Positions 8,579 through 16,179 are shown, counted from the first letter of the stretch. The stretch is 64,000 nucleotides of DNA from Chungangia koreensis (GCF_042651785.1 NZ_JBHSEC010000005.1:186001-250000), one strand, 5' to 3'. Translations and numbers: made by a program. Notes: generated from the sequence alone by a model not told the origin.

Positions 8579-8612
8579 GACGGCTTTCCTTTCCCAGGGA
8601 AGCCGTCTTTTT
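8579..8612 (+). terminator. Attenuator of the lysine riboswitch
   Basis: GACGGCTTTCC pairs with GGGAAGCCGTC (11 bp, one G-U) around TTTCCCA, followed by TTTTT. It lies between the L-box aptamer and the lysC start, so it is the regulated terminator. A longer frame beginning at 8572 would read through this hairpin and is not the real start. Confidence 0.88.
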
Positions 8613-8652
8613 CTATCTGATTATTGCTCTTCAGAACTTAAGGAGAATGTTT

Positions 8653-9888
8653 ATGGGATGCATCGTCATGAAATTTGGTGGGACCTCGGTCGGTACGACA
8701 GAAAAGATTTTGAATGTCGCGAAACGGATCCTGGATGAAAAGAAAAGAGGACATGAAGTTGTCGTAGTCGTGTCTGCCATGGGCAAAACAACCGATGAAC
8801 TGCTCTCCTTGGCAAATGAAATTACTCATGAGCCGTCGAAACGTGAAATGGACATGCTCCTTTCTACGGGCGAACAAATTACGATTTCCTTATTGTCACT
8901 TGCTATTATGCAATTAGGTGGAGAGGCTATTTCCTACACAGGGTGGCAAGCTGGGATTTTAACTGAATCCGTCCACCGCAATGCAAGAATCATCGATATC
9001 GATCGCACAAAGGTTGAACGACAATTGAAAGAAGGCAAAGTTGTCATTGTTGCAGGTTTTCAAGGGGTTGACCAATATGGAGAAATTACCACATTGGGGA
9101 GAGGCGGCTCTGACACGACTGCTGTGGCGCTTGCTTCAGCTTTATCCGCTGAACGCTGCGATATTTACACTGACGTTGACGGTATTTATACATCTGATCC
9201 TCGTTCTGTTAAAACGGCAAGAAAACTATCTGAAATCGCATATGACGAAATGTTGGAACTTGCCCATTTAGGAGCGGGCGTGTTGCATCCGCGGTCAGTT
9301 GAATTTGCGAAAAACTATGATGTGCCATTAGTCGTCCGTTCCAGTATGTCAGCTGAAGAAGGGACCATGATCAAGGAGGAAGTCCAAATGGAAAACAATC
9401 TTATCGTTCGGGGAGTCGCCTTTGAATCGGATATTGTCCGCATTACAGTTACATACGAGGTTCCGTTCAATGGCTCACTTGCTAAAATTTTCACTACGCT
9501 GGCCAATCATCATATTGATGTTGATATTATCGTCCAAAGCATTATGGATGGAATCACTCCTTCTGTATCATTCTCAATTAAAAAAGAGGATTTTGCTGAG
9601 ACTATTCGGATTCTTAATTCAGAAAAAGAGGTTTTAGGCTATACAGATGCAGATTTTGAGGTGGGGTTATCCAAAGTATCCATCGTCGGCTCAGGCATGG
9701 TTTCCAATCCAGGGGTAGCTGCCAGGATGTTTGACCGCTTGCGTCAAGAAGGAATCCCGATCAAGATGGTCAGTACGTCAGAGATTAAAGTATCAGTTGT
9801 CGTCCCACAATCGGAGATGCTGCAAGCGGCAAATGCTCTCCATGATGAATATGGTCTTTCTCCTGAGGATGCCGAAGTTAGTCTATGA
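8653..9888 (+). CDS. lysC: Lysine-sensitive aspartokinase II, alpha subunit
   Basis: Aspartokinase phosphorylates aspartate, the first step to lysine, threonine, methionine and diaminopimelate. The kinase domain opens with IVMKFGGTSVG; STGEQ lies near residue 77 and GRGGSDTTAVALA near 150. Two ACT domains follow (from about residue 255). I place the start at ATG 8653, 7 bases after AAGGAG, giving 411 residues against 408 in B. subtilis LysC; the longer frame would start inside the terminator. An internal start at 9388 would give the beta subunit. Control is by the lysine riboswitch. Confidence 0.93.
   Translation: MGCIVMKFGGTSVGTTEKILNVAKRILDEKKRGHEVVVVVSAMGKTTDELLSLANEITHEPSKREMDMLLSTGEQITISLLSLAIMQLGGEAISYTGWQAGILTESVHRNARIIDIDRTKVERQLKEGKVVIVAGFQGVDQYGEITTLGRGGSDTTAVALASALSAERCDIYTDVDGIYTSDPRSVKTARKLSEIAYDEMLELAHLGAGVLHPRSVEFAKNYDVPLVVRSSMSAEEGTMIKEEVQMENNLIVRGVAFESDIVRITVTYEVPFNGSLAKIFTTLANHHIDVDIIVQSIMDGITPSVSFSIKKEDFAETIRILNSEKEVLGYTDADFEVGLSKVSIVGSGMVSNPGVAARMFDRLRQEGIPIKMVSTSEIKVSVVVPQSEMLQAANALHDEYGLSPEDAEVSL
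9388..9888 (+). CDS. lysC: Aspartokinase II beta subunit (internal in-frame start in lysC)
   Basis: An ATG at codon 246 of lysC is preceded by a strong AAGGAGGAAG (9373-9382) with 5-base spacing. Translation from it gives 166 residues made of the two ACT regulatory domains only. B. subtilis aspartokinase II is an alpha2-beta2 enzyme whose beta chain starts at the same codon position. The consensus binding site inside the coding frame is direct evidence that the same arrangement is used here. Confidence 0.75.
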   Translation: MENNLIVRGVAFESDIVRITVTYEVPFNGSLAKIFTTLANHHIDVDIIVQSIMDGITPSVSFSIKKEDFAETIRILNSEKEVLGYTDADFEVGLSKVSIVGSGMVSNPGVAARMFDRLRQEGIPIKMVSTSEIKVSVVVPQSEMLQAANALHDEYGLSPEDAEVSL

Positions 9889-9894
9889 TATAAT
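9886..9894 (+). promoter_or_regulatory. Possible extended -10 promoter for the DUF1992 gene
   Basis: TGATATAAT overlaps the lysC stop codon and lies 37 bases before the next start. No good -35 is visible, so this is tentative. Confidence 0.4.
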
Positions 9895-9930
9895 TGAGGA
9901 AAATCATGGTTTCCGAAAGGATGAGCCTGC

Positions 9931-10299
9931 TTGAATTGGCAAATGATTGAAGAACTTATTAAACGGGCGCAAGAACGGGGCGAATTCGATAATCTAAGTG
10001 GAATGGGAAAGCCCCTGCCTAAAGATGAATTTGAACATCTTCCGCAAGAAATGCGTATGGCTGCAAGAATTTTGAAAAACGCAGGGTACGATGACGAAGC
10101 AATGCTAATCCAAAAAGAAATGAATGATATCGGAAATGCGATCCGGCGTGCTCAGGGGGATGAGAAGGTCTCTTTGGAATCAGAGTACAATAAGCGGCTA
10201 TCCAATTTGAATCGGATGCTATCGAAAAAGGGCATGAACACGAATAGTAGTGTATTTAAGCAATATCAAACACAAATCGATCGGAAATTTTGGGATTAA
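9931..10299 (+). CDS. DUF1992 (DnaJ-homologue subfamily C member 28-like) protein
   Basis: A 122-residue soluble protein with the family's N-terminal pattern: MIEELIKRAQERGEFDNL, then GMGKPLP, then a helical region (LKNAGYDDEAMLIQKEMNDI). Proteins of this family carry the conserved domain of DNAJC28 without a J domain; their function is not established. The start is TTG 9931 after AAAGGATG; ATG 9943 is an alternative. The gene lies between lysC and yslB, which I recall as adjacent in B. subtilis, so it may be an insertion relative to that order. Confidence 0.75.
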   Translation: MNWQMIEELIKRAQERGEFDNLSGMGKPLPKDEFEHLPQEMRMAARILKNAGYDDEAMLIQKEMNDIGNAIRRAQGDEKVSLESEYNKRLSNLNRMLSKKGMNTNSSVFKQYQTQIDRKFWD

Positions 10300-10304
10300 T
10301 AATG

Positions 10305-10342
10305 AAGTGCCAGCCCTTCTATTGTGAAGAGTGCTGGCACAA
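10305..10342 (+). terminator. Hairpin after the DUF1992 gene
   Basis: GTGCCAGC (10307-10314) pairs with GCTGGCAC (10333-10340), with CTTC/GAAG pairing inside. There is no good T-run after it, so it may act as an inefficient terminator or as part of the repeat-rich spacer. Confidence 0.45.
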
Positions 10343-10386
10343 ATACTGTAGCCCATTCAATTTTAATGTATACGTCTGTAAAACCC

Positions 10387-10671
10387 GCATTACCGGACAC
10401 TTCGCTTTCCGTGGGCTTTGCTTCGGGCCAACAGGAGGTTGGTCACAAAGGCGTTGCCAAATAGCTACCGGAATCTGCTCCCCAGCAATTTTGCGACAAG
10501 CGAAGCGGTGGAGCAGCCAGGACGCGGCAACGCCTTTGTTCAATAACTCTTGTTGTCTGCGGGGTCTTCAGCTAAAGCTATTCCCACTGGACATTGAATT
10601 AGCTTCCTCGAAAAGACACCGCACGAAGGAAATGCGCAGCATTTTCGAGGAGTCTGCGTGTCCGGTAATGC
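10387..10671 (+). repeat. Nested inverted-repeat element, copy 1
   Basis: A 285-base non-coding element bounded by perfect 14-base inverted repeats, GCATTACCGGACAC (10387-10400) and GTGTCCGGTAATGC (10658-10671). Inside are a second perfect 14-base pair, ACAAAGGCGTTGCC (10445-10458) with GGCAACGCCTTTGT (10526-10539), CTGCTCC (10475-10481) with GGAGCAG (10510-10516), and CCTCGAAAA with TTTTCGAGG near 10606-10650. A related sequence lies at 26155-26292 on the other strand. The 146-codon open frame across it looks fortuitous. It fills the spacer between the DUF1992 gene and yslB. Confidence 0.8.
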
Positions 10672-10732
10672 TTTTAAATTCTTCTTGTAAAGTGGTTAAA
10701 CTTCCATTTGGTCTACCATTATTACAATGATT

Positions 10733-11143
10733 TTAAACTTTTTCTTTAAGGTCCCACTTAACATGAAACCTGATCTGATTCCGTTTCGTATTTTTTTCTT
10801 CATAGCACTCAGTTAAATAGCCACTTGTTTTCTGGTGCTGTTCGGCAAGGAAACCAGCTTCCAAACGGAAACAACGGTCTCCTATTTTAAGAATCTCCGG
10901 TTCCGCCGTTAATATGTAATAAGCTTCAGATTTTGTTAGTTTTTCAAGTTCCAATGAGCCCCACCCAGCCTCTGCAAAGAAAGAAGGCGTTTCTTCCATT
11001 GAAAATAACGGAAATTTTCGGGCAAGGTCCTTTCCTGCCCAGTAAAGTATATCTTCTTGATGCTTTCCTAAAATCGTTGATAGCACGTGATCTCTAATTA
11101 ATTCATACCCGAATGCTGATACTTGTCGCTGATCCTGTTCCAT
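10733..11143 (-). CDS. yslB: YslB-like protein (DUF2507)
   Basis: A 136-residue protein read leftwards, divergent from sdhC. The sequence (MEQDQRQVSAFGYELIRD, WAGKDLARKFPL, FRLEAGFLAEQ) fits the DUF2507 family. This fold is related to heme or small-ligand sensor domains, but the function is unknown. The start is ATG at 11143, 7 bases after GAAGGAAGGT. A longer frame from 11164 has no binding site. The position next to the sdh operon matches B. subtilis yslB. Confidence 0.82.
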   Translation of the reverse strand: MEQDQRQVSAFGYELIRDHVLSTILGKHQEDILYWAGKDLARKFPLFSMEETPSFFAEAGWGSLELEKLTKSEAYYILTAEPEILKIGDRCFRLEAGFLAEQHQKTSGYLTECYEEKNTKRNQIRFHVKWDLKEKV

Positions 11144-11205
11144 AAATTTCACCTTCCTTCTCATCCATTATAAAGAGTTTAAAAATAAATATCTCGTCAA
11201 GTTTT

Positions 11206-11219
11206 TGAAAATGCTTACA
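11206..11219. promoter_or_regulatory. cre-like site in the yslB-sdhC spacer
   Basis: TGAAAATGCTTACA matches the CcpA operator consensus TGWAANCGNTNWCA at all but one defined position (TG for the central CG). It lies 52 bases upstream of the sdhC -35. Carbon control of sdh is known in Bacillus; binding here is inferred. Confidence 0.4.
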
Positions 11220-11271
11220 ATCCATGTCGAAAAAAGGGCATGATAATTATTTCACAAAACTCTTCGTTGCC

Positions 11272-11300
11272 TTGACGCTCCAAATTTAGAAGAGTACAAT
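11272..11300 (+). promoter_or_regulatory. sdhCAB promoter
   Basis: TTGACG (11272-11277), 17 bases, TACAAT (11295-11300): a sigma-A promoter 87 bases before the sdhC start codon. The 5' leader contains a weak dyad, TGTCA to TGACA, near 11307-11329. Confidence 0.75.
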
Positions 11301-11387
11301 GTACATGTCACATAACTGTAACATGACAAAATACGCAGTCGGGGACGTGGCCCAGCTGTCTATTTAGGATCAAGGAGGTTATTATTC

Positions 11388-11999
11388 TTGAAGAGAGAAT
11401 CGGAATTTTATTGGCGCCGACTTCACTCCCTATTGGGTATCATCCCAGTCGGTTTATTCCTTACGCAGCACTTGGTTATTAACCATTTCGCTACGCAAGG
11501 GGAAGAGGCATTCAACACTGCTTCAAATTTCATGGGGAACTTGCCATTCGTACTATTCCTTGAATGGTTTGTGATCTATATTCCATTAATGTTCCATGCA
11601 TTTTATGGGGTTTATATCGCATTTACTTCCTCTAATAATGTGAAGAAATATGGTACGTTCCGAAATTGGATGTATGTCCTGCAACGTTTTACTGGAGTTT
11701 TCCTTGTCATTTTTATCGCATGGCATATTTATGAAACTCGTTGGCAAAAAGCAATTGGTGCAGCGGAAGTAGATTTCAACATGATGGTGAATATTTTAGA
11801 AAACCCTTGGATGCTTGCATTCTACATTTTAGGTGTTGTTTCCGCAACTTTCCACTTAGCAAACGGAATTTGGTCGTTCCTTGTTAGCTGGGGAATTACA
11901 CATTCACCAAGGTCACAACAAGTGACTACTTATGTTACGCTTATCATATTCGTTGCTTTATCCGTAATCGGCATTCGTGCATTACTTGCCTTTGTGTGA
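11388..11999 (+). CDS. sdhC: Succinate dehydrogenase cytochrome b558 subunit
   Basis: A 203-residue membrane protein with five predicted helices and several histidines within them (for example THQ-like LTQHLVINHF near residue 30 and MFHAFYGVYIAF near 67) suited to bind the two hemes. It anchors SdhA and SdhB to the membrane and passes electrons to menaquinone. The start is TTG 11388 after CAAGGAGGTT. sdhA and sdhB follow directly. This large single-anchor type (no SdhD) is the Bacillus form of complex II. Confidence 0.94.
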   Translation: MKRESEFYWRRLHSLLGIIPVGLFLTQHLVINHFATQGEEAFNTASNFMGNLPFVLFLEWFVIYIPLMFHAFYGVYIAFTSSNNVKKYGTFRNWMYVLQRFTGVFLVIFIAWHIYETRWQKAIGAAEVDFNMMVNILENPWMLAFYILGVVSATFHLANGIWSFLVSWGITHSPRSQQVTTYVTLIIFVALSVIGIRALLAFV

Positions 12000-12057
12000 T
12001 GACATCACATGAAAGATGGAAACGCTTGATTACGTTAGAAAGAGGAGTGAAAAAAAG

Positions 12058-13800
12058 ATGGCTAAAAGTAAGTTGATCGTTGTCGGTGGCGGACTCGCCG
12101 GTCTGGCAGCGACAATGAAAGCAGCCGAATCCGGCACACCTGTAGATTTATTTTCATTAGTTCCTGTTAAACGCTCACACTCTGTTTGTGCACAAGGCGG
12201 TATTAACGGTGCTGTAAATACAAAAGGTGAGGGAGACTCACCTGCAAAACACTTTGACGACACGGTTTACGGTGGGGACTTCCTTGCGAACCAACCGCCT
12301 GTTAAAGCAATGGCCGAGGCTGCTCCTGGAATCATCCACTTGTTCGACCGTATGGGTGTTATGTTCAACCGTACTCCGGAAGGACTTTTGGACTTCCGAC
12401 GTTTTGGGGGAACACTATACCACCGTACAGCATTCGCTGGTGCAACAACTGGTCAGCAACTGCTTTACGCATTGGATGAACAAGTTCGTCGTTATGAGGT
12501 AGAAGGTCTCGTAACAAAATATGAAGGATGGGAATTCCTTGGAGTCGTCCTTGACGATGATGGCCACGCTCGTGGTATTGTTGTTCAAAACTTAACAACT
12601 GGCGAAATCAAAACATTCCGCGGCGATGCTGTCATTATGGCAACAGGCGGCCCTGGAATTATCTTTGGTAAGTCTACAAACTCCATTATCAATACAGGAT
12701 CCGCTGCTTCAATCATTTACCAGCAAGGCGGCTATTATGCAAATGGAGAGTTCATCCAAATTCATCCGACTGCTATTCCTGGAGACGACAAACTTCGTCT
12801 CATGTCGGAATCTGCTCGTGGTGAAGGTGGACGTGTCTGGACATACAAAGATGGTAAGCCTTGGTACTTCCTTGAAGAGAAATATCCTAAATACGGTAAC
12901 CTCGTACCGCGTGACATTGCAACTCGTGAAATTTTCGATGTTTGTGTTAACCAAAAACTTGGTATTAACGGAGAAAACATGGTTTACTTGGATCTTTCCC
13001 ATAAAGATCCACACGAATTGGATGTTAAACTCGGTGGTATTATTGAAATTTATGAAAAATTCGTAGGAGACGATCCTCGTAAAGTTCCGATGAAGATCTT
13101 CCCAGCCGTTCACTATTCAATGGGTGGTCTGTGGGTAGATTATGATCAAATGACGAACATTCCTGGTCTGTTTGCTGCCGGTGAGTGTGATTACTCACAA
13201 CACGGTGGTAACCGTCTTGGTGCGAACTCATTACTATCCGCAATTTACGGTGGTATGGTCGCTGGTCCGAATGCAGTTAACTACATGAACGGACTTACTA
13301 AACATGCAGAAGATCTACCTTCTACATTGTTTGAGCAATATGAAAAATCCGAACAGCAAAAATGGGATAACATCCTGAAGATGGACGGAAACGAAAATGC
13401 CTACTTGCTTCATAAAGAGTTAGGCGAATGGATGACGGATAATGTTACAGTTGTTCGTTATAATGACCGTCTACAAAAAACTGATGACAAACTCTTGGAA
13501 TTGCTTGAGCGTTACGAAAATATCAATGTAAATGATACTTCGGCTTGGAGCAACCAAGGTGCTGCATTTACTCGCCAATTGAAAAACATGTTATACTTGG
13601 CACGTGTAATTACGTTAGGTGCATTGAATCGTGATGAAAGCCGTGGAGCCCATTACAAACCGGACTTCCCGGATCGTAATGACGAGGACTGGTTGAAAAC
13701 TACAATGGCCAAATTCGATGGCAACAGTGCACCAATCTTCCATTACGAAGATGTAGACGTTTCGTTGATACCGCCTCGTAAACGTGACTATTCTAAGTAA
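12058..13800 (+). CDS. sdhA: Succinate dehydrogenase flavoprotein subunit
   Basis: A 580-residue flavoprotein that oxidises succinate to fumarate. The dinucleotide-binding VVGGGLAGLAATM is at the N-terminus. KRSHSVCAQGG holds the histidine that covalently binds FAD. HPTAIPG and the SESARGEGGRV region form the active site, and GECDYSQHGGNRLGANSL closes the FAD domain. The start is ATG 12058, after AGAGGAGTG; a longer frame from 12016 lacks a binding site. It lies between sdhC and sdhB in one operon. Confidence 0.95.
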   Translation: MAKSKLIVVGGGLAGLAATMKAAESGTPVDLFSLVPVKRSHSVCAQGGINGAVNTKGEGDSPAKHFDDTVYGGDFLANQPPVKAMAEAAPGIIHLFDRMGVMFNRTPEGLLDFRRFGGTLYHRTAFAGATTGQQLLYALDEQVRRYEVEGLVTKYEGWEFLGVVLDDDGHARGIVVQNLTTGEIKTFRGDAVIMATGGPGIIFGKSTNSIINTGSAASIIYQQGGYYANGEFIQIHPTAIPGDDKLRLMSESARGEGGRVWTYKDGKPWYFLEEKYPKYGNLVPRDIATREIFDVCVNQKLGINGENMVYLDLSHKDPHELDVKLGGIIEIYEKFVGDDPRKVPMKIFPAVHYSMGGLWVDYDQMTNIPGLFAAGECDYSQHGGNRLGANSLLSAIYGGMVAGPNAVNYMNGLTKHAEDLPSTLFEQYEKSEQQKWDNILKMDGNENAYLLHKELGEWMTDNVTVVRYNDRLQKTDDKLLELLERYENINVNDTSAWSNQGAAFTRQLKNMLYLARVITLGALNRDESRGAHYKPDFPDRNDEDWLKTTMAKFDGNSAPIFHYEDVDVSLIPPRKRDYSK

Positions 13801-13813
13801 GGAGATAATGACA

Positions 13814-14614
13814 ATGAGTGAACAAACTACTGCTACCGTTGAAACTCCGGCAGCTACAAAAACAGTCGTTTTTGAAATTCAGCGGCAAGATTCTCCTGAA
13901 TCCACGCCATATTGGGAGCGATTTGAGATTCCTTACCGCCCTAATATGAACGTGATTTCCGGGTTAATGCATATTCAACGTAATCCAGTAACAGCTGATG
14001 GCAAGCATACTTCTCCAGTTGCATGGGAAATGAACTGCCTGGAAGAGGTTTGTGGTGCATGTTCAATGATTATCAATGACCGTCCACGTCAATCGTGTTC
14101 AGCATTGGTTGATCACTTCGAACAGCCAATCCGTCTTGCTCCAATGAGAACTTTCCCGGTTGTCCGCGACTTGGTCGTTGACCGTAGCCGTATGTTCGAC
14201 AGCTTGAAAAAAGTTAAAGCTTGGATTCCAATCGATGGTTCATATGACCTCGGAGAAGGTCCACGTATGCCTGAACGTAAACGCCAATGGGCATATGAGC
14301 TTTCAAAATGTATGACTTGTGGTGTCTGTCTTGAAGCTTGTCCAAATGTGAATGACAAGTCTAACTTCATCGGACCTGCTCCACTTTCCCAAGTTCGCTT
14401 GTTCAATGCGCATCCAACCGGTGCCATGAATAAAGACGAGCGTTTGGAAGCAATCATGCAAGACGGAGGCCTTGCTGAGTGTGGTAACGCACAAAACTGT
14501 GTCGTTGCTTGCCCTAAAGGTATTCCGTTGACAACTTCAATTGCTGCACTTAACCGTGATGCAAGTGTTCATATGTTCAAGAGCTTCTTCGGAAGCGACC
14601 ATATGGTTGACTAA
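13814..14614 (+). CDS. sdhB: Succinate dehydrogenase iron-sulfur subunit
   Basis: A 266-residue protein carrying three Fe-S clusters: a plant-type 2Fe-2S loop (CLEEVCGACSM with a later cysteine in PRQSC), then CMTCGVCLEACP and CGNAQNCVVACPKG for the 4Fe-4S and 3Fe-4S clusters. It links the flavin of SdhA to the hemes of SdhC. The start ATG 13814 lies 8 bases after AAGGAGA, which overlaps the sdhA stop, so translation is coupled. A strong terminator follows 10 bases after the stop. Confidence 0.95.
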   Translation: MSEQTTATVETPAATKTVVFEIQRQDSPESTPYWERFEIPYRPNMNVISGLMHIQRNPVTADGKHTSPVAWEMNCLEEVCGACSMIINDRPRQSCSALVDHFEQPIRLAPMRTFPVVRDLVVDRSRMFDSLKKVKAWIPIDGSYDLGEGPRMPERKRQWAYELSKCMTCGVCLEACPNVNDKSNFIGPAPLSQVRLFNAHPTGAMNKDERLEAIMQDGGLAECGNAQNCVVACPKGIPLTTSIAALNRDASVHMFKSFFGSDHMVD

Positions 14615-14623
14615 TAACTATTT

Positions 14624-14664
14624 GAAAAAGTCTGATGCTTATGCATCGGGCTTTTTCTTTTTTT
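14624..14664 (+). terminator. Terminator of the sdhCAB operon
   Basis: GAAAAAGTCTGATGC pairs with GCATCGGGCTTTTTC (15 bp, two G-U) around TTAT, followed by a T-rich run to 14664. Confidence 0.92.
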
Positions 14665-14684
14665 GGATTTTGGGGATTATTTTC

Positions 14685-14775
14685 ATGAAAAGAGCGATTA
14701 AACCGAAAGATTGGGCAATTAAATTAGAAAAAAGAGCGATTAACCATGATAAAAGAGCAATTAACCATTATGTCA
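14685..14775 (+). repeat. Degenerate short tandem repeats (AAAAGAGCRATTAA units)
   Basis: Four imperfect units of AAAAGAGC(G/A)ATTAA or a close variant occur with spacings of about 21-36 bases (near 14688, 14709, 14733 and 14754). They fall in a 56-codon frame from ATG 14685 rich in RAIN/KRAI words. There is no ribosome binding site and the composition is repeat-driven, so I read it as an intergenic repeat rather than a gene. Confidence 0.5.
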
Positions 14776-14847
14776 GCTTGATGGACAGTCTCAGTCACTA
14801 CAGATTAAGAGAAACTAACAAGTTATTACCTGCTCCACCACTCCTTT

Positions 14848-14880
14848 TGTTATGATTAAGAAAATGAATGACTATTCAAT
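14848..14880 (+). promoter_or_regulatory. Thioesterase promoter with FadR-like operator
   Basis: TGTTATGAT (14848-14856) is an extended -10. TGAATGACTATTCA at 14865-14878 is identical to the first 14 of 18 bases of one strand of the FadR box. It starts 8 bases after the -10, against 7 bases at the fadR promoter. This places the gene in the likely FadR regulon. Confidence 0.65.
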
Positions 14881-14893
14881 CGGAGGGGTTTGA

Positions 14894-15349
14894 ATGAGAG
14901 CAGCATACATAGGAGATTTTGAAGAATGGAAAGAAGGATTCGATTTTTCAGTGCCGGTAAAAGTCCGTTTCTCTGAAACTGACATGTACGGCCATTTAAA
15001 CAATACGGTGACGTTCGCATACTTTGAATATGCGCGGATTGAATTTCTTAAGCACATCGGTTTCATGTCTGAATGGTTGGATCCGAAAGGAACAAAGATT
15101 CCAGTAGTGGCAGACTTACAGTGCGATTATCAGCGTCAAGTTTTCTTTGATGAAGAACTATCCATTTATGTCAAAGCGCAGATGGTTGGTACGTCTTCTG
15201 TAGACATCCATTACTGGGCTGTAAATAACAAATTGGAAACTTGCTTCACAGGCAGAGGAACTGTTGTTCAAATAAACAAGCAGTCTGGTAAAAGTGAGCC
15301 ATGGTCTGACAAAGAAAAAATGATTCTTCTGCGAAAGCAGGGCGTATAG
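14894..15349 (+). CDS. ysmA: Acyl-CoA thioesterase, 4HBT hotdog fold
   Basis: A 151-residue hotdog-fold protein of the 4-hydroxybenzoyl-CoA thioesterase type. The signature RFSETDMYGHLNNTVTFAYF (about residues 30-49) contains the active-site Asp followed by GHLNN. CGGAGGGG precedes the ATG. It lies between sdhB and gerE, as B. subtilis ysmA does. The FadR-like box on its promoter suggests that the substrate is a fatty acyl-CoA and that the enzyme is induced during fatty acid use. Substrate specificity cannot be read from the sequence. Confidence 0.82.
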   Translation: MRAAYIGDFEEWKEGFDFSVPVKVRFSETDMYGHLNNTVTFAYFEYARIEFLKHIGFMSEWLDPKGTKIPVVADLQCDYQRQVFFDEELSIYVKAQMVGTSSVDIHYWAVNNKLETCFTGRGTVVQINKQSGKSEPWSDKEKMILLRKQGV

Positions 15350-15353
15350 CCGT

Positions 15354-15382
15354 CACAGGTGTTCCTCCTTCAACATACTTTA
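15354..15382 (+). promoter_or_regulatory. gerE sigma-K-type promoter
   Basis: CAC (15354-15356), 17 bases, CATACTTTA (15374-15382) fits the sigma-K pattern of an AC -35 and a CATANNNTA -10. It lies 30 bases before the gerE GTG. gerE is transcribed by sigma-K in B. subtilis. Confidence 0.6.
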
Positions 15383-15411
15383 CTAAGAAGAGTGGATAGG
15401 AGGGGCGCATT

Positions 15412-15636
15412 GTGTCAGAAAGACCACATCACCGTTCTTTATTAACTGGAAGAGAACGGGAAATATTTCAATTGCTTGTTAAGGATTTCTCCACGAAGGA
15501 AATTTCACAGCAGCTTAATATCAGCGAAAAGACAGTTCGGAATCATATTTCCAACACCATTCAAAAATTAGGTGTTTCCGGACGTGCTCAAGCATTGATT
15601 GAGTTGCTCCGGTTAGGTGAATTATCGCTGGATTGA
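15412..15636 (+). CDS. gerE: Spore coat gene regulator GerE
   Basis: A 74-residue protein made of a single LuxR-type helix-turn-helix domain: LTGREREIFQLLVKDFSTKE, then ISQQLNISEKTVRNHISNTI. This is the size and architecture of GerE, the last transcription factor of the mother-cell line, which controls late coat genes with sigma-K. GTG start at 15412 after AGGAGGGG. A sigma-K-like promoter lies upstream, and the order ysmA-gerE-ysmB-racE matches B. subtilis. Confidence 0.94.
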   Translation: MSERPHHRSLLTGREREIFQLLVKDFSTKEISQQLNISEKTVRNHISNTIQKLGVSGRAQALIELLRLGELSLD

Positions 15637-15712
15637 ATGTTGGCTTGTAATTTTCCCGAAAAAACGTCACAATAAATAAAGTATGATACGTTTTGAGGGA
15701 GTTGAACATTTC

Positions 15713-16171
15713 ATGGCAGAACACATTTCGACATCGCAGCATGACCCGGAGCGAGTAGCTTTTATTGAAAAAGAACTTCGATATATTGCCGGAATCATCA
15801 AACAAAAAGGACGGGAAATGTTAAATAATTATACAATTACTCCCCCTCAATTTATTGCATTGCAATGGCTTTTTGAACATGGCGATATGACGATCGGTGA
15901 TCTATCGAATAAAATGTATTTAGCATTTAGTACTACTACGGACTTGGTAGACCGGATGGAAAATAACAATCTGGTTGTGAGAGTTCGTGATGAAAAGGAC
16001 AGAAGGGTTGTACGCATCCATCTCTTAGAAGAAGGTGAGCGTATTATTGCTGAAGTCATCAATAAACGCCAAGATTATTTAGCAAATATCCTTGCCAACT
16101 TCGACCAGGAAGAAGCAAAAAACTTAGCGGATTTATTAAACAAATTACACATCGAAATGAAACTGGGTTGA
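15713..16171 (+). CDS. ysmB: MarR-family transcriptional regulator (YsmB-like)
   Basis: A 152-residue winged-helix protein. The recognition region reads MTIGDLSNKMYLAFSTTTDL, and the wing contains RDEKDRRVVRIHL, both typical of MarR. It starts at ATG 15713 after TGAGGGAG; a longer frame from 15683 lacks a binding site. It overlaps racE if that gene uses its upstream TTG, so the two are probably cotranscribed. The target and ligand are unknown. Confidence 0.85.
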   Translation: MAEHISTSQHDPERVAFIEKELRYIAGIIKQKGREMLNNYTITPPQFIALQWLFEHGDMTIGDLSNKMYLAFSTTTDLVDRMENNNLVVRVRDEKDRRVVRIHLLEEGERIIAEVINKRQDYLANILANFDQEEAKNLADLLNKLHIEMKLG

Positions 16172-16179
16172 GAATAGTT

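Noticed and set aside
8572..8652. Extended N-terminus of lysC
   Set aside because: The extension is encoded by the riboswitch terminator; AAGGAG before ATG 8653 gives the family-typical protein.
10290..10730. 146-codon plus-strand frame after the DUF1992 gene
   Set aside because: It runs through the nested inverted-repeat element, has no binding site and has an implausible cysteine/tryptophan-rich composition.
11307..11329. Weak dyad in the sdhC leader (TGTCA to TGACA)
   Set aside because: The arms are only 5 bases and do not match Rex, Fnr or ResD sites well enough.
14541..14855. 104-codon frame overlapping the sdhB end
   Set aside because: Its first part is a shadow of sdhB, it reads through the sdh terminator, and its tail is the short tandem repeat.
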